Of a stretch of DNA of 10,240 nucleotides, positions 6,694-10,240 are shown piece by piece. Source of the DNA: an uncultured Armatimonadota bacterium (GTDB lineage Bacteria > Armatimonadota > UBA5829 > DTJY01); the NCBI GenBank assembly GCA_937875395.1, contig CALNCU010000277.1:1-10240 (forward strand), in the 5' to 3' direction. A program made the translations under genes and the position numbers. A model generated the notes under the pieces. That model did no database searches. It worked only from the letters and a program-made list of their open reading frames with translations, and was not told where the DNA came from. Position 1 is the stretch's first letter. The number at the start of each line of letters is the position of its first letter.

Positions 6694-8007
6694 ATGTCAG
6701 TGAACCCTGCAATAAGGGTGGGAATCATAGTGATTCTGGCGCTTGTGGCATTTGGTACGGCCTACTGGTTTTTAACCGGTTATGGGATTAGGCGCGATAC
6801 CTACCATGTAAAGGTAGTCTTTGATGATGCCAGAGGGCTTGTTGAGGGCTCCCGCGTTACTATGGCGGGCGTGAATGTGGGTCTTATAGATTCCATTTAC
6901 CTGAACAAAGACCTGCGTGCCGTTGTGGACATAATAATAAGCAACAAGTACCGCATCCCGCAAGGTTCCCGTTTTATTCTTAGGGTAGGGCTTCTGGTGG
7001 GAGATAAGTACATAGATATAGTGCCAAACCGCATGTCAAATGTTTATATAGCCCACGGTTCTACGGTTGAAGGTGTGCTTCCTCCCAGGATAGAAGACCT
7101 GCTCCCGCAGGCGCAGGCCGTGCTTGCCAACCTGCAGGAGGTATCTGCCGGGCTTAAGAACGTGCTTGGGGATGAAACGGTACAGGCGCAGCTTAAAGGT
7201 TCCGTTGCAAACATAAACCTTGCCACCTCCCGTCTTGCAGAGAGCATGTCTCAGGTGCAATTGCTTATAAGCTCGCAGAGCGGCAGCATTAACCAGATTG
7301 TAGGTAACGTTGCGCAGGCAAGCACCAATCTGCGCAATCTTACATCCGAAATTAATAATTATATAAAGTCCGGCGGATTGAAGGAGAACATAGAAGGCAC
7401 ACTTCAGGCTGCAAGAAGCACTGCAGAGAGCCTTAACCGCACCACCGCAAGCCTGGAGAAGCTGGTTGCCGATCCCAAGTTTCAGGAAGATATACGGCAG
7501 ACAGTGGCAGGGGCCAGGCGCACCGTGGAAGAGGCGGAGAGAACGCTCAACCGTATTCAGGGGATTCTGGGCGGCGGAGGCGGCAGGGGCGGCGCCGGAA
7601 CAGGTATCTCTATGCCTACCCGCGCAACTACCCTGGACACAATCTTCCGCCCGTCGGATTCCAAATTCCGGGCAGATGTAAACACCACGCTGCCCCTATC
7701 CGGCGGGTTCTTGCGAATAGGCGTATACGATCTGGGCGGTGATAACAAGCTTACCCTTCAGCCCGGACGGCCCATAGGCCCGCGAACGGATTTGCGCTAC
7801 GGCATATACGCCTCCAAGCTTGGGCTGGGTCTGGATCACTCGTTTTCAGACAAAACATACGGTTCGCTGAACCTGTATGATACAGAGAGCGCAAAGCTTG
7901 ATGCAATGGCGGGCTACAATCTTACAAATGATTTTGGTCTGCTCCTGGGGGTGGATCAGCTCTTTAAGGAGAATAAATTTACTTTTGGGGCGCGCCTCAC
8001 AAGGTAG
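6694..8007 (+). CDS. mlaD: Elongated MlaD: MCE domain plus C-terminal predicted beta-barrel
   Basis: MlaD is the periplasmic substrate-binding ring of the MlaEFD complex. The 437 residues divide into one membrane helix (about 8-27); an MCE domain (about 37-113, with FDDARGLVEGSRVTMAGVNVG at 43-63); a long helical, coiled-coil-like stretch (about 115-290); a glycine-rich linker (293-304); and a C-terminal region (about 312-437) of roughly eight or nine short amphipathic strands ending FTFGARLTR. E. coli MlaD is about 183 residues and lacks the last two parts. An elongated MlaD with an outer-membrane barrel is known in Veillonella parvula, where it is proposed to bridge both membranes without MlaA or MlaC. 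The same is inferred here. ATG 6694 has GGAG six bases upstream. The frame opens earlier at GTG 6649, but its 15 extra residues precede the membrane helix without a ribosome site. mlaD follows mlaF by 51 nt. Confidence 0.92.
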   Translation: MSVNPAIRVGIIVILALVAFGTAYWFLTGYGIRRDTYHVKVVFDDARGLVEGSRVTMAGVNVGLIDSIYLNKDLRAVVDIIISNKYRIPQGSRFILRVGLLVGDKYIDIVPNRMSNVYIAHGSTVEGVLPPRIEDLLPQAQAVLANLQEVSAGLKNVLGDETVQAQLKGSVANINLATSRLAESMSQVQLLISSQSGSINQIVGNVAQASTNLRNLTSEINNYIKSGGLKENIEGTLQAARSTAESLNRTTASLEKLVADPKFQEDIRQTVAGARRTVEEAERTLNRIQGILGGGGGRGGAGTGISMPTRATTLDTIFRPSDSKFRADVNTTLPLSGGFLRIGVYDLGGDNKLTLQPGRPIGPRTDLRYGIYASKLGLGLDHSFSDKTYGSLNLYDTESAKLDAMAGYNLTNDFGLLLGVDQLFKENKFTFGARLTR

Positions 8008-8041
8008 GGCTGCAGATAAGATTTTTATACGGAGGTATTTG

Positions 8042-8488
8042 ATGAAGGTTATACTCACCCGCGATGTAAAGAACATAGGGAAGATTGATGAAGTGGTAAA
8101 CGTTTCTGAAGGCTATGCCAGAAACTTCCTCTTCCCCAGAAAACTTGCGGCAGAAGCAAACGCTGCCAATATGGCAGAGCTTAATAAGCGCAAAAAAACA
8201 GAAGAATTGAAGGGTGAAAAGGCTCTTCAGGAAGCCAAGGAAGCCGGCGCCAAAATTGCAGAGGCAAAGGTTACCATTGCAGGCAAGGTAGGCACGGGCA
8301 GCAGGCTCTACGGTTCCATTACATCCGGCGATATTGCAGATGCGCTCTTAAAGCAGACGGGGATAAAGATTGACAAGCGCAAGATAGAGCTTGATGAGCC
8401 CATAAAGGCACTTGGAGAGTTTGACGTTCCCATCCGGCTGCACAGGCTGGTAACATCCCGCCTGAAGGTAGAGGTTACGGCAGGGTAG
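8042..8488 (+). CDS. rplI: 50S ribosomal protein L9
   Basis: L9 binds 23S rRNA near the L1 stalk base and helps maintain the reading frame. The 148 residues match the usual length. The N-terminal RNA-binding domain shows the family signature GKIDEVVNVSEGYARNFLFP (13-32). It is followed by the lysine- and glutamate-rich connecting helix (about 41-75) and the C-terminal domain with GSRLYGSIT (86-94). ATG 8042 is preceded by GGAGG with six-base spacing, the strongest ribosome site in the window. The frame is open further upstream through the mlaD end, but that extension is unlike L9. It lies 34 nt after mlaD and 23 nt before dnaB; the usual partners rpsF, ssb and rpsR are not upstream. Confidence 0.97.
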   Translation: MKVILTRDVKNIGKIDEVVNVSEGYARNFLFPRKLAAEANAANMAELNKRKKTEELKGEKALQEAKEAGAKIAEAKVTIAGKVGTGSRLYGSITSGDIADALLKQTGIKIDKRKIELDEPIKALGEFDVPIRLHRLVTSRLKVEVTAG

Positions 8489-8511
8489 GGCCCTGTAGAT
8501 TGGGAAGCAGA

Positions 8512-9903
8512 ATGGAAACATTATTAGATAAAGTTCCGCCGCAAAATCTGGAAGCCGAGCAGTCTACGCTCGGCTCTATGATGATAGATAGAGGCGCGCT
8601 TGAAAAGGGCGTGGAGATACTAAAACCGGTCGATTTCTACCGTGAAGCCCACGGCAGCATATTCGACTGCCTCACCTCCCTTGCAGAGCGGAACGAGCCG
8701 GTAGATATTGTAACGGTGCAGGAGGAGCTGAGGAACCGCAAAAAGCTGGATCTGGTGGGCGGCACGGAGTACCTGCTTGCGTTGATAGACAGCGTCCCAT
8801 CCTCTGCAAATATAGAGTACTACGCCAAGATTGTAGAAGAGAAGGCCATCCTCCGCCGCCTTATAGATTCCTGCTCCCAGATTATAAGCTGGAGCCATAA
8901 GGGAGAAGAGGATGCAGAGAGCATAATAGACAAGGCGGAGCGGCAGATATTTCAAATCTCCCAGAAGCGGATGGGGGAATACTTCTCCCATATAAGAGTC
9001 CTGGCGCACCAGGCCTTTGAGAAGATAGAACTGCAATACAACCATAACATAGATATCTACGGCCTGCGCACTGGGTTCCGGGAATTGGACAGGGTAACCG
9101 CGGGGCTTCAGCCGTCCGACTTCATTATTGTTGCCGCCCGGCCCTCCATGGGAAAGACTGCGTTTGTCCTGGATATCGCCCGTCATGTGGCTGTCAGAGA
9201 GAAGAAGCCGGTTGCCGTTTTCAGCCTGGAAATGTCCAAAGAACAGCTTACCCTGCGCCTTGTCTGCTCAGAATCAAAGGTAGATTCCCACCGCCTGCGC
9301 ACGGGACGCATTCAGGAGAGCGAATGGCCTCTTCTGGCAGATGGTGTGGGCCGCCTCTACACAGCCCCTATCTTTATTGACGATAACACCGCAACATCCC
9401 CGCTGCAAATGCGCGCCAAATGCAGGCGGCTTAAGGCAGAGCACGGCCTTGGACTTGTGGTAATAGACTACCTTCAGCTTATGCAGGGCAGCAAGCGCAC
9501 AGAAAACCGCGTGCAAGAGATAGGGGAGATCGCCCGCAGCCTTAAGGGTCTTGCCCGCGAACTGGGTGTGCCGGTGATAGCGCTCTCCCAGTTGAGCCGC
9601 GCCGTTGAGCAGAGAGAGAACAAGCGTCCCATGCTCTCGGACCTTAGAGAGAGCGGTTCAATAGAGGCCGAAGCAGACGTAGTAGCCTTCATCTACAGAG
9701 AAGCCTACTATAAGCAAAAGGCAATTATAATGAACCAGGATGGCCAACCCGTAGATATAAACGCTGTTACCGAAGATGATAACACTGCGGAAATAATAAT
9801 AGGCAAGCAGCGCAACGGCCCCACCGGAACCATCAGGCTTGCATTTGTACCCAAGTTTGCCTGCTTTGAGAATTTGGAAGAATACAGGAGCGAACCTAAC
9901 TAA
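8512..9903 (+). CDS. dnaB: Replicative DNA helicase DnaB
   Basis: This hexameric 5'-3' helicase unwinds DNA at the replication fork and recruits primase. The 463 residues contain the N-terminal DnaB domain (about 8-110), a linker helix, and the C-terminal RecA-like ATPase. Walker A is ARPSMGKT (209-216), Walker B is VVIDYLQLM (316-324) with Asp319, and the segment SQLSRAVEQRENKRPMLSDL carries further DnaB motifs with DNA-binding and arginine-finger functions. No intein interrupts the ATPase core, although that is a frequent insertion site in this family. ATG 8512 is chosen. An in-frame TTG at 8500 would add four residues; GGGAAG before the ATG is a weak ribosome site, so translation may be coupled to rplI. 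The gene ends in the TAATG overlap with purD. Confidence 0.97.
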   Translation: METLLDKVPPQNLEAEQSTLGSMMIDRGALEKGVEILKPVDFYREAHGSIFDCLTSLAERNEPVDIVTVQEELRNRKKLDLVGGTEYLLALIDSVPSSANIEYYAKIVEEKAILRRLIDSCSQIISWSHKGEEDAESIIDKAERQIFQISQKRMGEYFSHIRVLAHQAFEKIELQYNHNIDIYGLRTGFRELDRVTAGLQPSDFIIVAARPSMGKTAFVLDIARHVAVREKKPVAVFSLEMSKEQLTLRLVCSESKVDSHRLRTGRIQESEWPLLADGVGRLYTAPIFIDDNTATSPLQMRAKCRRLKAEHGLGLVVIDYLQLMQGSKRTENRVQEIGEIARSLKGLARELGVPVIALSQLSRAVEQRENKRPMLSDLRESGSIEAEADVVAFIYREAYYKQKAIIMNQDGQPVDINAVTEDDNTAEIIIGKQRNGPTGTIRLAFVPKFACFENLEEYRSEPN

Positions 9904-10240
9904 TGAGAGTACTTATTATTGGCGGAGGCGGGCGCGAGCACGCCCTTGCATGGAAGATATCCCAAAGCCCGCGGGTAGAAAAACTGTTCTGCGCGCCGGG
10001 CAACGCCGGAATAGCGGAAGTAGCCGAATGCGTAAATATAAAGGCCGGTGATATCTCCGGGCTTCTGGAGTTTGCCAAAGAGCAGAAGATAGACCTTGCA
10101 GTGGTAGGCCCGGAGTCTCCGCTTATAGGGGGCATTGTAGATATATTTGCAGAGAACGGCATAAAGGCGTTCGGCCCAAGCCGGCTTGCCGCCCGGATAG
10201 AGGGGAGCAAGGTATTCTCAAAAGAGCTTATGGCCAAGTA
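9903..10240 (+). CDS. purD: Phosphoribosylamine-glycine ligase, N-terminal part (cut by window end)
   Basis: GAR synthetase joins glycine to 5-phosphoribosylamine with ATP, the second step of purine synthesis. Only the first 112 residues are in the window. They show the family N-terminus MRVLIIGGGGREHALAW (1-17), the VVGPESPL motif (about 67-74), and the FGPSRLAARIEGSKVFSKELMA stretch leading into the ATP-grasp domain. A full protein is about 420-430 residues, so most lies beyond 10240. The ATG at 9903 overlaps the dnaB stop as TAATG. AGGAG at 9886-9890 is 12 bases away, rather far, so translation by termination and re-initiation is likely. The frame is open to the end with no defect. Confidence 0.95.
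   Translation, partial: MRVLIIGGGGREHALAWKISQSPRVEKLFCAPGNAGIAEVAECVNIKAGDISGLLEFAKEQKIDLAVVGPESPLIGGIVDIFAENGIKAFGPSRLAARIEGSKVFSKELMAK

Noticed and set aside
7877..8041. N-terminal extension of L9 into the mlaD 3' end
   Set aside because: L9 starts MKVILTRDV at 8042, with GGAGG at ideal spacing. The upstream codons have no L9 similarity and overlap mlaD.
8620..9186. 188-codon open frame on the minus strand across dnaB
   Set aside because: It lies fully within the conserved DnaB coding sequence, and its translation looks like a reverse-strand shadow.

Overview
The window is a compact, gene-dense stretch of bacterial chromosome at roughly 50% G+C. It is split by one divergent promoter region at about 4717-5066. 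Everything to the left is transcribed leftward (hppA, an SGNH hydrolase gene, folP). Everything to the right is transcribed rightward (mlaE, mlaF, mlaD, rplI, dnaB, purD). No tRNA, rRNA, CRISPR array, insertion sequence or prophage gene is visible.

The organism is a diderm, because it has an MlaEFD phospholipid transporter whose MlaD ends in a probable outer-membrane beta-barrel. Isoleucine is coded mostly by ATA (8 of 12 Ile codons in the purD fragment), which is unusual at this base composition. The rplI-dnaB pairing and the long two-part dihydropteroate synthase are common in diderm Firmicutes, Armatimonadota and related Terrabacteria, and also in some other anaerobes. I cannot fix the phylum; an Armatimonadota-like or other uncultured diderm is a guess.

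Left half, minus strand. hppA (4716-2266) encodes a K+-independent-type membrane pyrophosphatase with an N-terminal signal-peptide-like extension. It has a consensus promoter (TTGACA, 17 nt, TATAAT), two hairpins in its 5' leader, and a strong intrinsic terminator at 2211-2243. Directly after that terminator lies a small cytoplasmic SGNH/GDSL-type hydrolase gene (2193-1543) with no room for its own promoter. folP (1400-159) follows with its own promoter and makes a 413-residue dihydropteroate synthase with an extra N-terminal domain. Positions 1-158 hold an imperfect inverted repeat and no gene I can support.

Right half, plus strand. mlaE (from TTG 5067), mlaF and mlaD form a tight operon for lipid movement between the two membranes. 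No mlaA, mlaB or mlaC is present in the window. After only 34 nt come rplI (ribosomal protein L9), dnaB (replicative helicase) and the start of purD (purine synthesis), the last overlapping dnaB by one base. Envelope lipid transport, translation, replication and purine synthesis may therefore share one transcript, driven by a well-formed promoter at 4974-5003. That promoter lies inside the longest mlaE reading frame and shows that the longest-ORF start is wrong.

Most of the window is housekeeping. The most interesting elements are the elongated MlaD, the terminator-shielded hydrolase gene and the signal-peptide-bearing pyrophosphatase.
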